A DNA stretch of 64,000 nt from Dermatophagoides farinae (GCF_024713945.1 NC_134678.1:1674001-1738000); one strand, 5' to 3'. Shown: positions 13,634-28,400, counted from the stretch's first letter. The notes: generated from the sequence alone by a model not told the origin. Translations and numbers: made by a program.

Positions 13634-16044
13634 TTTTTTTTTATTTTGATTTTGATTATTGCCGTCTCCGTTTCTAGTTGATAATGATGATGACTTTTGA
13701 TGAAAACTTTTTTCACTATTTTCGTTAAGAAAGAAAAAAAAGAATTTCCAAATAGCCAATTCGAACAAAAAAAAAACGAAATTCTATTTGCGGTAAGAGG
13801 AAGGAAGAAAAAGTAAAAAATCTTATTAAGCTTGAAATGGTCGCAAAAGTTTTGGCTATTTTTTCACTTTTTTACTTCTAATAAAAAACGTAAATCAATG
13901 GACAAATAAAGGAAATGCAGTGCATTCGATAATAAAAAAAAATCAAAACAAACGAATACGAAATGGGAAAATTGAAAAAAATCGAAAAAAACACGACAAT
14001 AATGATGTCAAGTAATAATAATAACAACAAAAATCAGAATCCGAATACGAAAAAAAAATGGAAACAATCAAGTTGAAGTGATCAAGGTTTGAATTTGATT
14101 TTTAGTCTTTATTTCGATTTTTTTTGCCTTTCGGTGAAAAGAAAATAAACCTTCCTATTATATATGTATATATTGGGAAAACTGAATAACAACAACAAAC
14201 TTATTGATTGATATGCAATGAAAGAAAAGAAAAATTTTTATTTACAGTCACAAACAAATTCACTGGATGATGGTATCCAATCGATACCAAAAACATAGTA
14301 TCTGGTACAAAATGTAAATGGTGTTGGTGTGTGTGTATTTTTAGGTTAAATTCAATCACAAAAATTAACGATCGAAAAACAGCAGCAGGAATTTTTTTTC
14401 TCTTTTTTTTTCTTGAACAAATAAAATTCCCAGAATGATCTTCTGATGCATTTGATGTAAATCAAACAGAAAAAAAAATCACATCACAAAATCAAACATA
14501 AACTTGATGTATCAATCTTGGATCAGACCATTTATCATTATGATCACACATACAAATGTTGATTGAATGATGATTGTGATTAATTTTGGTCGACAACAAA
14601 AACAATCTGATTAGAAATTCTCTGTGTATGGTGGATAAATATATAGAGAATAAATTCTAAATTGAGAACAAAAAAAAACGTACAAAAAAATCTGGCAATA
14701 ACAATAGAATAGATACGTAGATTGATTGATTACCTATTGATCTTGTCAGTGTATTTGTCAGTGTGTGTGTGTGTGTGTTTGATTATTGCAACTGACAAAG
14801 TATGATCATCATCATCATTGAATTCAATTAGTTAATTAATTGTACAAATGGTATCGATCAAAAGATACAGAAAGCAAAAAATCGATAAATTCAATTTTCA
14901 AAAACAACAATTTCAACGTGGAACTTGAATCAGGTTTTTTTTATGACCAAGAAAAATTCATTCCCAATGAATGAAATTGAATTGATGATTGAAACAGATC
15001 AATATTTGTGTGAATGAGGCAATTTTCTTCACCAAATTATCATCATTCCGAATCGATCGTATTATACGATTAATTTCCAGAGACAAACTCATGGATCATG
15101 CAATGTGATCATTTTGAATTTCTGTTATAAAATAAAAAAATTCCTCGAGGATAAAATTGCTCATCTGCTGCTTTTCGGCCAGATGGCATTTATTAAACGA
15201 CCAAACAATTTATTTATTTTTTTCACTTTTTCTCTCATAATCATTCTTTTAACGTCAACAACAATAACAAACGAATAATAAAAAAAAACAAAACAAAAAA
15301 AAAGAATTCCGGATCCAGCACTTGACTGGTTATAGCATTCAAGTGCGTGTGTGTGTCTGTGTGAAATCATACATGTGTATTTCCCTACTTGAAAACTTAA
15401 ACAACCAAAATGTGGGTGGTCGTTGTTGTTGTGGTGGTGGTAAACAAACAATATTTTTCTCTTGTGGGGGGGGAAAGATAAAAAAATGAGATGATGATAA
15501 AGATTTGTTATAAACAAAGTTTTGTTAATATCATCATATTTGAAACAATGATGACAGATCCACCTGCAAAATGAAGAAGAAAAAAAAATTCAATCATTCA
15601 TTCAATCGATACGATATGAAACTTTGTAAATGATAACTGGTCATACACAAATGTGCACATTGCAGTTGAAAATAAAAATCATCATTTCTGGTTCAATAAC
15701 CATGAAATCATATTCAAATGGATTCTTCGAAAAAAAAAGAATAAAATGAATAAAATTTTCAAGAATCATGATGATGATTTCTCTTTCTTCATTGCTAACA
15801 TGTTATTACACACACACACACACATTTTTTCTTTTCTTTAAACTTCAATTCAAATCATTGTCAACGAGAACGAAAAAAAAAACATCGACAGATTGAACAA
15901 ATGTTATTTGACAGTCGATGATGATGATGATGATGATCAATTCCTTATTGACATGAATGAATGTTTTCATCCGATACAATACAATCGAATCTGGTATTGA
16001 AAATGAAAATTTTTATTCCATTGTATAATTTCTGGGCTCAATAT

Positions 16045-16088
16045 CATGATCATCATCATGGTCATTAATATGAATGATGATGATCATG
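16045..16088. repeat. 15-bp inverted repeat of ATC units
   Basis: CATGATCATCATCAT at 16045-16059 pairs perfectly with 16074-16088 across a 14-nt loop. The arms consist of the local ATC/GAT microsatellite, so it may have arisen from simple-sequence drift. Confidence 0.6.
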
Positions 16089-16615
16089 TTTGCCTGTAAT
16101 ATTAGATTACCACAGAAAAAGAAAATGAACACTAAACAAGACAAATAATTTTTGTTGTATGATCTGGCGAAAGGCGAAAAACAAAAACAAAAAATTCACA
16201 TTCATTTGTGTGTTTAAGCGAGAAAAATTAGAGATTAAATAATTTATATACAAGAATATAGAATGTAAACATTTACGATGACAATGACGACTTTAATGAT
16301 GATGATGATGATGGTTATTAATTAATCCAATCATCATCATCATTTGTTGTTTCATAATTTTTGTGTGTATGTGTGTGTATTTTTTTCTCTTGTTGATGTT
16401 TGTCACCAAAGGAAAAAAAACCCAAAGAATCTTTTAGATTGAGCAATTCATTTATGTCATTGATGGCCGGGTATTTTATTTTTTTTGTTCGTTTGACATT
16501 CACAAATTCATTGAACAGAGAGAGAAAAAAATCGGTCAACCAATCCACCAAAAATCCACATAAACTTGTGTGTGCGAAAAAAAACTGGCCGAAGCGAATA
16601 ATAACAAATAATATG

Positions 16616-16640
16616 GTGTGTGTGTGTGTGTGTGTGTGTG
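16616..16640. repeat. (GT)n microsatellite
   Basis: About 12 uninterrupted GT units, one of many dinucleotide tracts in this window. Confidence 0.9.
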
Positions 16641-17583
16641 GCCAAATCGAATTTGATTTCCCACCCAGTGGTGAAATGATTAAAAATAAAAAATCGACTA
16701 AACTATACTAAACTAATAACAATTTTCTTTTCATTCGATTTTGGTCTCTCTGCTACTTTTATTTCGACCAGATATTTTTTCTTTTTTTTGCCGTTGTTAC
16801 TCATCAAAGCATATTAACTTTGTTTTTTTTTTTTTTTTTTTTTGTTGTTGTATATGTGTGACAGGTTGGAAATATTTCAGTATCATTCTGTGATCATGAT
16901 TTTCATCAAAAAAAAAAAAAAATTCTGTATTTGACTTTCATTCATTCATTCATTCGTATACAAAGAAATCATCATAGAACATGGCATTTGGTCGTTTTTT
17001 GATTTTGATAAAATCAATCCATGTCTGGTAATAAATTGATTTTATTATATGGCAGAATTTTTCATCTTTATTTTTAGATTGATACTCTTTCATCATTGAA
17101 TGGCTATAATTGTGTGAAATGAAAAAATTTTCAAATTATTGAACCAACAACAACAACAACAACAGTGCATGTGTATACTTTAATCAAATTTATAGACCAA
17201 GTATAGTTAGTTATAATTGAATGAAATTTTTATACACTGTATGATGATTACAATGTGTAATAATTAAAAGTCTAAATACGAAATAATAATAATAATAATA
17301 TTTTGAGACGGATAAGACAATGCTGTAATAATAGAATGCCCTTGTTATTGGATGAATGGAGATGATGATGATGAACGACAAATAATAATAAAATAAACAC
17401 AAAAACAAAATTTTGACAAAATAAAACAAAATCAGTTAATCAAAATGGAGAATAAAAAACGGGTCAACCATAATAAATTCATTGACCATAATAAATTGAA
17501 TTAATAATTAAATTCTGTTATCTCTTTTTCTTCTTCTTCTTCAGTATATACTTTTCTTATAGCACATTCAAAACCTTTTTCTG

Positions 17584-18099
17584 TCAAACTAATTTTTATA
17601 CGAAAAAAAAAGTGATGATTGTAAAAATAAGAATAAATTTATTCATTGTAAACAAAATAGACAAATAATATATATATAACGGATATATTTCAATTACACA
17701 GCAACAAGAGAATGGTTATATATGGAATCCAAAATGTATAAATAAAGAGGGAGCCACATGTTTGTGTAATTCAAAATTTCAAATAAAGCGCGCGCATTTT
17801 AGAGAGAGAGGCAAATAGATGATAGAATAATATTACACAATATACAGAAACAGCAGCAGCAGCAGCAGCAACAATAACAACAACATACCGAAAGAATCTG
17901 GTAAACCAACAATAGAAAGAGTGAATACGACAATGAAAAAGAGAGTGAGTACAATACCCAATGATGGAAAATAAAAATAGAAGACGACGGCAATGTTGGT
18001 GATGATGATGATGATGATGATGACGACGACGAAGATCTGAAACTGAAATGTTTCAGCACCCAAATACTGGTTAAGAATTGATCCAAAATCATTTTGGAA
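17584..18099 (-). CDS. partial two-helix membrane protein, 3' end of an unrecognised gene
   Basis: An exon at 18099-17889 has a good acceptor (ACATAG) and a strong donor (TTTCG then GTATGT), 70 codons plus one base. It encodes FQNDFGSILNQYLGAETF and then two hydrophobic helices: a Val/Ile-rich one partly built from (ATC)n codons, then FPSLGIVLTLFFIVVFTL, ending GLPDSF. No minus-strand AG exists between about 17880 and 17590, so the next acceptor must be the AG at 17590-17589 or the one at 17582-17581. The first gives the ending SFV and a stop at 17586-17584; the second gives SFEKVLNVL and a stop. Upstream exons were not found, so the protein is partial. A third frame after 17588 (LTEKGFECAIRKVY, then Glu-rich) looks coding but does not match the donor phase. 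I do not recognise the family. Confidence 0.4.
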
Positions 18100-18396
18100 C
18101 TATGTTTTTTTTCGTGTAACGAAATATACTACGACGACGTCGTCTCAAAGTATTTCGAGAGAAAAAAAAAGAAAAAACAAACTGAAACGGACATGTTTCT
18201 ATATATAAATATGAATGAAGCCAACATGTTAGTGGTGTGTGTGTGTGTCGATGTTTGTAATATTTGTATGTATTCGTATCTGGATGATGATCAAAATTTA
18301 GCTGTTACATCGAGAAAAAAAACCGTTGATGAGGTAGTTGTTGATTTGAAAATTTTGGTATGGAAAAATATTTTTGATCCAAATGAAATAAAATGA
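18094..18396 (+). CDS. weak open frame, possible acidic coding segment
   Basis: An open frame of about 100 codons whose last 40 (SYLDDDQNLAVTSRKK, then an Asp/Val-rich stretch ending DPNEIK and stop) read like protein rather than repeat. The first part includes a Lys run and a GT-repeat Cys/Val run. No conserved domain, no clear acceptor, and it begins where the opposite-strand exon starts. It could be chance or an exon fragment. Confidence 0.18.
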   Translation: MELCFFSCNEIYYDDVVSKYFERKKKKKQTETDMFLYINMNEANMLVVCVCVDVCNICMYSYLDDDQNLAVTSRKKTVDEVVVDLKILVWKNIFDPNEIK

Positions 18397-19393
18397 TTGT
18401 GAAAATGAATGAAAATAGAAACAAAAGATTAAAAAGTTCTACAATTGAAATCTCACATGGTGGAAAAACAATTGATGCGTGATTGGCGATTTGTCGGTGT
18501 TCGTCAATGATGATGATGATGATGATGATGAGTATTGTAACGAATTTTTTTTTTATTCTTCGGGATTTGATATGTCACACACCGTGTTGGTAAGAAGAAT
18601 ACATGATGTTTGTTTGTTTTCAATTTTTTTTTTTTTTTTGCTTACCAATGAATTTATTTTTGGTTGAAAATATCCGAATAAAAGTAAAAGAAACGAATAA
18701 AAATCATTGAATCGAATAAAAACCTGAATGAATGAATGAATGAATAGAGAACGAGAACGATATAGAAAAACAAATTGTGAACAATGAAACTAGAAAGAAA
18801 ATGTTTCCTTATAGAATGAATATTTTCTTGTTGAAAAACATACATACATTCACACATACATTACACAGAATGTGAGTGATTTCAAATTTTTAAAAATTTC
18901 AAAATTCTTTGATTCAAAATATATTGAAAGTTTTTTTTCAAAAAAAAAATTTTTTCGCTTCAAGCACAAACAAACTGTAATAATGATAATGATATTTGAC
19001 AATCGACAATATATCGATGATATTCGTGATAATGTGTGAAAACATAAAGTATATTATTATTAATTTTTCCATTAAAAATAAACAGAGAAAAAAAAGACAG
19101 ACAGGAATCACATTTTGTCAAATTTTGCATCAAGAAAAAAAAAATACCGAAGATGTATGTTTCTTTATTCTTGTTTTGTTAAATTTTCAATGATTCTTTC
19201 GTAACAACTTTTTTCCAGTTTCTATAGACACTAATAATGCTAATGACACTATCATGATTGGAAATGATAATAAAAGGTAATTTGTAATGCCCAACATTGA
19301 TCATGTTATGGATTCTGGATTCATTGTTATGCATGTTGAATTGTTCATTCATCCAAACATACAGAATATGGAATATTTGGCAATAAAACTTAT

Positions 19394-19396
<3 letters not shown>

Positions 19397-19424
<28 letters not shown>
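19397..19424. repeat. (CA)n microsatellite
   Basis: About 14 uninterrupted CA units. Confidence 0.9.
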
Positions 19425-22400
19425 TAATATCTTGTTATAGCTCGAGGAGAATTTTTTTTTTCTTCTGAAAATATTCTGGATACAAAATTACAGAATTTTT
19501 CATTTTTCTTCCATTGTACAACTCTTACATTGTCTTTTGCAAGCAAGAAAAAAATTCTTCATTGAAAAGTTTATTCTTTGTTTTTTCTTTTTTCATGAAA
19601 GTTTTTTTTTGGTTTTTTTCATGATGAATGAATAGAATTAATCACCAAACCTGTGTATCATCATTTGAGATTATGAATGAGAATGAAAATAGATGGAAAA
19701 AGAAACTTAATTACAAAATCTAACTGAGCTAATTCTTATTCCAGTACATTCATTCATTTACTGTTGATTGTAAATAACGAAAAAATAGTAGAATAGTTAC
19801 ATTCAAAAACACACACAAATACACTACCAGACAAAGACAATGCTGTAAAAATAGATTTTGATAATTTTCAACAAAGAATTTTGAACCACAATGAATGGAA
19901 AACAATGGAAAAGCGGTATTTGAATATTAATCAAAAACCTGAATTGAGTGGAAATTTTCATTACAATTTTAAAGTGAATCATCATCATCATCATCAACAT
20001 CGTATTTGACAGAGAAATAAAAAACAATCATACTCAATGAATATACATTTGAAACAAAATCAATGTTTCAATTATTGATACATTCATCAACCGGTATCGA
20101 ATGAAAACAAAAACAAAAACAAAAAACAAATTCAGATCACGTACGACATTCAATCATGGAATTTTATGCAATTTTTTTTTCTATTCACAACATTTAAAAC
20201 TTGTAGACTTGCATTGCATAAATCTGAATGATTTGAAATTCACCTGAATAGAACGGAATAGATTGTCCATCGATGTGAATGATGAATTCATCCAGAATTA
20301 ATATAGCCAATATATAAAATTCACGAATTTTTTTTTCCTATTTTCAAATTTTCAACCAAGCGTTAAAAACTCATCAATTTTGTCTTATCTTTGGGAACGA
20401 CGACGACGACGACGACGAAAAAAAATGGTAAAACTCCGGAAACGTCCAGATATTAAACGCTCTATAAATGGCCAGGAAAAAAAAATTTTTTTTTTTCTCA
20501 ACAAAAAAATTTCGATAACTTTCATGAGATTTATCTTTCCTGTGCAAATATAAAGTTTCCGTTTTTTCTTTTAAGAAATTTAAACATCAAACTTTTCTTT
20601 CCTGTTTCCGCAATCATTGGCGTACCAAACCGAACGATAAATGAAATGATTCACATTTTTTTTTTGATGAATTTATTTCACAATTTTCAGCTGAAAAAAA
20701 ATTGCATTAAATCCATTCATCGTTGTCTTCGTCTTATGTCTCTCTCTTTGTGGACAGGCTTCAAATTGCTTCAATTTTACCACCGATTTTGATGTGGATG
20801 AAATTTATTCGATAAAATCTATTTATTGCATCATTTCTTAGACTATAATATTTAAAAATGGTTGACAGCAATTTTTTACGTTTGCTGTCAATATCGAATG
20901 GCCGAATAAACATGAAATTTTAACCATGTAGTTTTTTTTCTGGCCTGTGTAAATGTACATCATCATCATCGTCATTTATTGTAAAAAAAAATGATGGCAA
21001 GAATATTATCTAACAAAATACAGGCTGTTGCTATCCATGGTTATTTTAATCTGAAATAGTACAAACCTTGCACGACATACATGCAGAAAAGAAAAATTCA
21101 ATCATTCTGCATTCATTGCTTCAGTCTGCTACACGTAAAGTAAATCGGATTCGTTGTGTGAATGGAATGTTGTTTTTTCTTTTTTTCTCATCCGTATGTC
21201 ACGAATTTGACAGTTCAAAAATCAAAGTCAAATGATTATTGATCAAGATAAGACATAAATTATTCGTTTTTGTTACCATTTCCTGCAATTTATTTTTATA
21301 TATGTGAATCATGTGAAACCAATCAATTGTGATTGACATCATCATCATCATCATGACTGAAATACATTTGATATGAATCATGCATTTGATTCGTTATTAT
21401 TATTCATTGATTAAAGCTCATTTGATTCAATCACTCCCTGTCTGTGTGTGTGTGTGCGTCAATGAATAAAGTGATTGGAAAATTCTTGAGTTTTTGTTTT
21501 CCAATCATTTTAATGTGCAATAATAATAGAACATGGCAAAGAAAAAAAAACAATGAACAAGACATCAAGCAATAAATGAAACAAAACAGAGTGAAAATAG
21601 AAAAATTTTTCTTTTATATTGATATCTGATCAAAGAAAATTCCGAAAAAAATAAATTTCTCATAGGTTAGCCAAAAAAGGGAGCTTTTTTGCAAAAAAAC
21701 AAAAGACAAAAAATTAAATAAAACACTCAATTCATTGTCATTGTAATATTGTCATGTAAATCAAACGACAATGATTTCAACAAATACATGATTTTCTTAC
21801 ATTTTCTTCTTTCCACCCCCACTACTACCACCACCACCACCACCAATGATTACCAGATTCATGTACGAGCAGAATAAATTTTGTCATCAGAAAGAAAGAG
21901 AGAAAAAATGGAAAAAAATCCCGATCGATTGTATGCATATATGGAACGATGAACAACGAAAACAATCGACAACAAGAAAAAAAGAAAAAACCTAAAATGG
22001 AACACAAATACCATACAAGCCGACAATATTCGACCAAAAAAAAGAAAAAAAACATTATTTTGTACATTGTAGAAACATTTTTTTTTAGCAATTCAGATAA
22101 ACATAATAAAGGGGTGACATGGAGGGCTTTGAACAAAACTAAAACATATCTCTGTCTCTCTCTCTCTACATATATATATCTATTTTTTTCACCATCAATC
22201 TATATGCACTATACTTAAGAATACTAAAGAATCGGAAATATAGTGAGATAGTGAAATATATACGAAAGATAGATCGAGAATGAATAATGGCAATTTAATG
22301 TAACTAAAACGTAACAACAACAACAACAACAACAATAACTACAAATAAAACGATGATGACAAAAGTATAGAAAAAAAAACTACAAAGGAGAATGAAGAAT

Positions 22401-25400
22401 GGAGAAAAAAAATCCGTAACCAGATAAAAACAGATAGCAATTTGATTGTCGCCATCATTATCATCATCGTCATCATCGTCATCATCATCAAATATGAGAA
22501 CCAGCAAAAAAAACAGAGAAACTGAACAAGTATGAAGAATTTCAAGTACGATGAACATTATCAAATGTGAATTTATTGTGAGTGGTTAAAAAGATAGCCA
22601 CGATGAATTTATGAAATGAAAAAATTCTCCGGAAAAAATATCAAAAAAAAAATGGCCCATCTTTTTTTGTATTGAATGAATTTAATATATCTAAAATGAC
22701 AACGATGTTTTAAGATAAATTATCCAAGAAAACAAAACACAAAACAAAACAAAAAAATTTTCCTTTCGGTTAAAGCAACGATGATGATGGAATTCATTTT
22801 TTTTTCTTTTGGTTCCAATCTTGAGTTGACAAACAAAACCAAGAAAAAAAAATCTTACCATATAAGTAATGTGTGTGTGTATGTGTGGGTGTGTGTTTGA
22901 AAGTACAGAATAAATGTAAACAACGATTTATAAACTTTCCGAAAAAAAATCTTTATTCTTCTTGTATTCTTAAATGTTGAAAGTTTTAATTGACCACTAA
23001 TTTTGCACTTAGATTGATGGATGTGTGTGTGTGTGTGTGTGATTGAAAGTTTATATATACGCATTTGATTTGGTTCAAAAAAAAATTGATCAAACATTGG
23101 ATATCATCTTCCATGGACGAAAAAAAAAACACACACATTTTTGTTTCGTCTTTAAGTTTGATTCCATTATGGCTAAAAAGAAGAAAAAAACCAAATGAAA
23201 ATTGAACGAAATTCTATTCTCAAGCGAGTGAATGAGTTTCATTTAATAATTCCATAATGGTTGAAAATTACTTCGTGTTTTTTTTTGTTTTGTTTCTCAT
23301 GTGAATAATTTTGATTCTGTTCATTTCTTTTTCAAATTAGATCGAATGTATATATCTTACTTTCGATTCTTTATCTTTCTACAGAATAAAATTCCAAAGG
23401 CCGATAAAATGATAAGAAAACAAATGATGATGATGATAAAAATACTTGCGGCTATGACAACAACGACAACAATATATACACTTGTACGAATCAATGTTTA
23501 ATCTTTCATTATCAATATTGACATTTGCATGTTTCTTTTTTTTCATTCTTTTCATTCTATGAAACGAAAAAGGGCTTTGGGCATTGTGTCGGTCGTTCTA
23601 TTCATTCATTCAATTGTATGATGATGATGATGATAATTTTTTTCTTCAACAACAACAACAACAACAACAACAATGACGACCTATCTTTGAATCGAATGTA
23701 TATATGTATAAATTGAGTAGTTCAAATTGATGCGAAGAAAAAATAGTCCAATTTGATTCACAGGAAAAGAATGGTTTATTGTTGATGACAATGACAGATT
23801 ATTTTTTTGACAAAATTAAACTAGAAATAAAAATATTGTCATTACAACGTTGAATTCTTATACATTTGTCATACATTAGTAGTTAATTCATTTGAAAGAA
23901 AAGTTGTAACCAGAATTTTAACTTATTTAAACATTGAAACATGATTCATTTGTTGTGTATTTTTTCGCATATAATCATAGCCTATAGCTAGAATTCTGTA
24001 GATTACACACAATCGTAACAATAGCAAAATTCCATAAAGATTAAATGAATTCATGAATGTTTGATAATTGATTCGACCACAAAATTCTCATAAGTATTGA
24101 TGACAGCTTTTAATTAAAAAAAAACGTGGATTCTCTGGGAAAAAAGAGAAAAAAAACGATGCAAATTAAATGAATTATATAATTCATAAGTTTCAATAAT
24201 CAACAAGCAAAACAAATACAACAACAAAAAAAAATATCGACATTCTCATGGCTGAAATATTTATTAATCAATGACAAAATTCTAGTTATTGTATAATGAA
24301 AAAGAAAAAAATGCGACAACAAAACAAACAAAGAGAGCGGAAAAAAAATGATGATGATTACATTTCGTTGCACACACACACACACACACTCGAGGGTTGG
24401 AAAATCATTATCATCATTATCATAATTATTATTATTTATCATCATTCAATTCATTATCATTACCAATGATTTCATTTTCTTCTGCTCACATCATATCATC
24501 ATTGTAGCCACATATATATAGCCATTATTATTTTGAATCATTGGACCAAAAATTGATTCTTTTTTCTTTCTTTTTTTTTTGTTTTTGTTTTTATAGCAGA
24601 AAAAAATGAATTAATTTTCATCATCATCCCTTTATATATATAGAAATGTAGCCACTAGCTGAGCAATGGCTTTTGTTTATTGTCAACAGAGAGAACGAAA
24701 AAAAAATTCATTGTTATACTATGGATTTTTTTCTTCATTCATGATCATCATCATCATCATTATTATTATGATTCGATTCGGAAATTATCATCAAAACTGT
24801 CTCTATTTGATTCATCTCACATACATAATACCCATGTGAGATTAATAATTGAATAGTTTTTTTTTGGGTAATTTATCCAATTATTATTTTTTTTTTATTT
24901 GTCATGAAAATGGCCATTTACTCTATTCACACTTTATGTACTTGTGCATGTGTGTGCGTGTTAATGGTGACAACAACAACAACAACAACATAAAATAGTG
25001 TGTTACAATATAAAGAATAAATAATAAACTCACTTGATTCACTTATTTGATGAAATTTTTTTATTTTTTTTTTTTGTTACTGCACACTCGTTTTTCATTC
25101 AATTCCACTGTCTGTCTCTCGGTGTGTGTGTTTGTAAATGATTCAAAAGAATATTATTAAATAGTATACATCATCATTATTATTATCCATCTTTCACCGT
25201 ATTTGGATCATCAATTTTATATTATATCAAATATTATTGTCATCGTCGTCGTAGTCGTTGTCATTATTATTATTATTATCATTGAAAATAATTGGATTTT
25301 CACTAGGATTTTGTTGTGGAGGAAGATTTTTATTTTTTATTTTGTCCAAATAGAAACGCCAGGGTCCAATGTGATGAAAATTTTTGTATATTTATTTAAA

Positions 25401-28400
25401 AATTTTTTTATTAGTAAACTAACAACATTGATTTGATTCGCACATTTCTTGGCTGTTTGATATCAAATTTTTTTCTACTGCTGCTGCTGTTGTTGTTGTT
25501 GTTAATGATCAACACCTTTCATATCATATATAAAATATTTCAGGGAAATTTATCCGAAAAAAACTGGTAATAAACTCTAGATCACAAGATCCACGCATGA
25601 ACTAGATCCACACATATAAGAAAGTATAATAATCTTTTTTTCTGGAACACGTAGACACATTTTGGAAATTGCATTATTGATTCTAGATAGAATGTGCTTT
25701 ATATATGAAAGGTTTAATGATAAAAATAATAATTTAGCGATAATAATGAAATTGATAGTGTGGACAATGGTGTGGACAATGTAATCATAAATCACTGTAT
25801 TTGACATGATTCTATTTTCTCAATATTCTATAGATTGTATAGACGACAACGAAATAGAATCTTTTATTGGTTGGTATTTTTTTTCACCCGGATTCTAATT
25901 AGCGATGACAATTTTTTTTTCATTTTGCCATTTTTTTCCATGACCAATATTCTAATTAGTTTTCTAGATATACTTTTTCCAGTCATGACATATTTTTATA
26001 TATGACTTTTTGTTTCTGAAATGAAATAGAAAATTAGTTTGGGTTAAATTTTGTAAAAGAAAAAAAAAGAAAAAGAAAATCCAAAATGATAATCGACTCC
26101 GTTCCATAGAATTTTAAAGTTTTTGAAAAAAAAAATTTCGATCCATTGATTCAAAGAAGTTGAATTGGAGAAGAAAAATGATCAACGGGGCACATGTATG
26201 ATACTACATTTCGACTTTTTATTCCCCTGAATAATTATTCAAATTTTCAATTTTTCTATTATTCTCATACCGAACAAAACAAAAAAAAAAATGATGGATA
26301 ATTATTCCTTTCTTGTTGTTGTCGTTTTTTTGTCTATCATCCTTGATATTCAAGAATATTCTTGGCATAATTTGAAAAAAAAACTTTTCAAACGATTAAG
26401 CCACCAGATGTGGAAATAAAATTATACTACGTTTATGTTTGAAATGCAGCTTTCAACACGACAACATGACAATAACCAGAGAGAAAATTTCGATATTATC
26501 GATAGGTAATTATTAAATCGTTCAATAACGATTGTTAGAAATGGATAAATTTATTTTTGACTTTTTGAAAGAAAAGGTGAAATTTAAACAGAATTTTTTT
26601 TTATTTTGAATGTTAATCGGAAAAAAAGTTCACAGTTTGATCGATCGATTGATTGATTGATGATGATGATGATGTGTGTTTACCATGATTTTAAAACAAT
26701 AAAAAAATCGCACATAAACACACATCAAGCAAACGAAAAAAAATGGCAATCCATCTATGTCAAGGTAAAATGTTTTGGTGATAAAACTTTTTCATTTTTT
26801 CTCTATGACCAAAAAGCTAATAACAAGAAAAGGCTATTTTTATCTGAAAATTTGCAATGAAAAAAAAATGTGAATAACAAAAACCAGTATTTTCCATTAT
26901 CATGATGAAAAAAAAAATAAATTTTCAAATTCCCCTTCAAAAAAAACCAACAAAACAGATTTTCATAATCCAGAAAGAATAATTCATCATCATTTGAAAT
27001 TTATACGGTCCCACACACACACCCTTGTGGATGGAAATAAATATTCTCGTTATTCATACGTAGAGTTCCACACCCCCATCAACTTTAATGGATCAACAGT
27101 AATGGCAAAAAATCATCATCATCAACACACCAATATCGACAAACAACACAGCATATATATAGTGAATTTAAATGGAAAAAAAGAATTTTTTTTCTTACAC
27201 TTCCTTTATGAAAGCAAAAAGAAAAAAAAATATTCTAGGTCGATTATGAGAATGTAAATCGTATTATTATTGTTGAGCCCCAAACAAAGAATGAAAAATT
27301 TTTGATAATGATGACGATAATGAATTTTTTTCTGTGCAATTCATCTTGAATTTTGTTTCCATGGTGTGTTTTTTTACATTATGAATATAAATGTGAGCAT
27401 ATGTGTTTCAGTTAGAGCAAAAAGAAACGCGAAAAAAAACATGTTAATCATGTTCACACACACACATAAATATACAACGAGTAGGATCAAAACAACGAGA
27501 AAGAAACACAATTTACGAGGACAATAATGATTAAAAACAAGAGGTGAAACAACGGAAAATAAGGTTTAAAACAAAAAAAGAAAACACATCATTTCATTTA
27601 GGTTGCCCATTGGGTTTTTTTCCGCTTATTCTATATCGCATTATCCACAATGACTATACTTTCAAGTAATGAATCATAAATGGTAGCGTGGAAAGAAAAA
27701 AAATTTGTTGAAAAATTAAACGAAAAAGAAGATTAAGATTTTTTCCTTTTCTTTTTGTTTCTCGAAGCTTAGCGCAAAAACAAAACAAAACAACACAAAA
27801 AAAGTATTCCAATAAATTGACAAAAAAAAGACTCTAGAAATCGAATTGGATGTGTGTCACATGGATTTTATTGCCAGTGTTTTTTTGTTTTTTTTTAATA
27901 TTTTTCATCACACAATCCACTATTACTGCTTGAATGACTATAAAAATCGAAATCAATGATTTTTTTTTCGTTTCATTTATTTTTCTTGTATCCGAGTATG
28001 TAATGATGATGAGCATCATTATTTTCAAGAATTTAAAAAACTAGTAAAAAAAAACTAACAAATTCAACAAATCCTAATCGATGAGTATGAGTTCATTTCG
28101 AGTGGTGGATGTGAAGAGCAAGAAAAAAAAATTGTAGCAGCTTAAAGAAAAAAAAATTTTGATTCGAATGATTGAATTCTAAAATGGAACTAGAATAACT
28201 AAATCAACAGAATCGATGTTTTGTATTTTTGTTTTTGTTTTTGTTTTTTTTGGCCATTCTACACAACAACAACACAACAACAATGAAATCAATGTTTTTT
28301 TTTCTTGGTTTTGGTTTTAATCATTTTCCATACATAAATTATGTGGAATCTAAATAAAATCGATAAAGATACATATCGAAGAAACATTTTGCTTGGAAAA

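Larger units (their letters stand above)
13634..17583. other. upstream region of guanylate cyclase beta, no supported exon
   Basis: About 3.9 kb that should hold the beta 5' leader and promoter. The sequence directly 5' of the ATG exon is A-rich (runs around 13634-13650). The rest has GA/AAAT-rich runs, GT repeats (14762-14778, 16616-16640), poly(T) (about 16820-16842) and (ATC)n. An inverted repeat lies at 16045-16088. No coding exon is supported. Confidence 0.4.

Noticed and set aside
15161-15517. 118-codon minus frame upstream of beta
   Set aside because: Mixed repeat translations and no splice signals or conserved motif.
22855-22862. Minus-strand ATG followed by GTAAGA as an alternative start exon of guanylate cyclase beta
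   Set aside because: It would need a 9.4-kb intron, while 13633-13631 offers a perfect GTAAGT 184 bp from the next exon. Kept only as a fallback.
26994-27257. 87-codon plus frame with little repeat
   Set aside because: Middle part looks protein-like but has no donor or acceptor, no domain, and ends in Lys/Phe runs.
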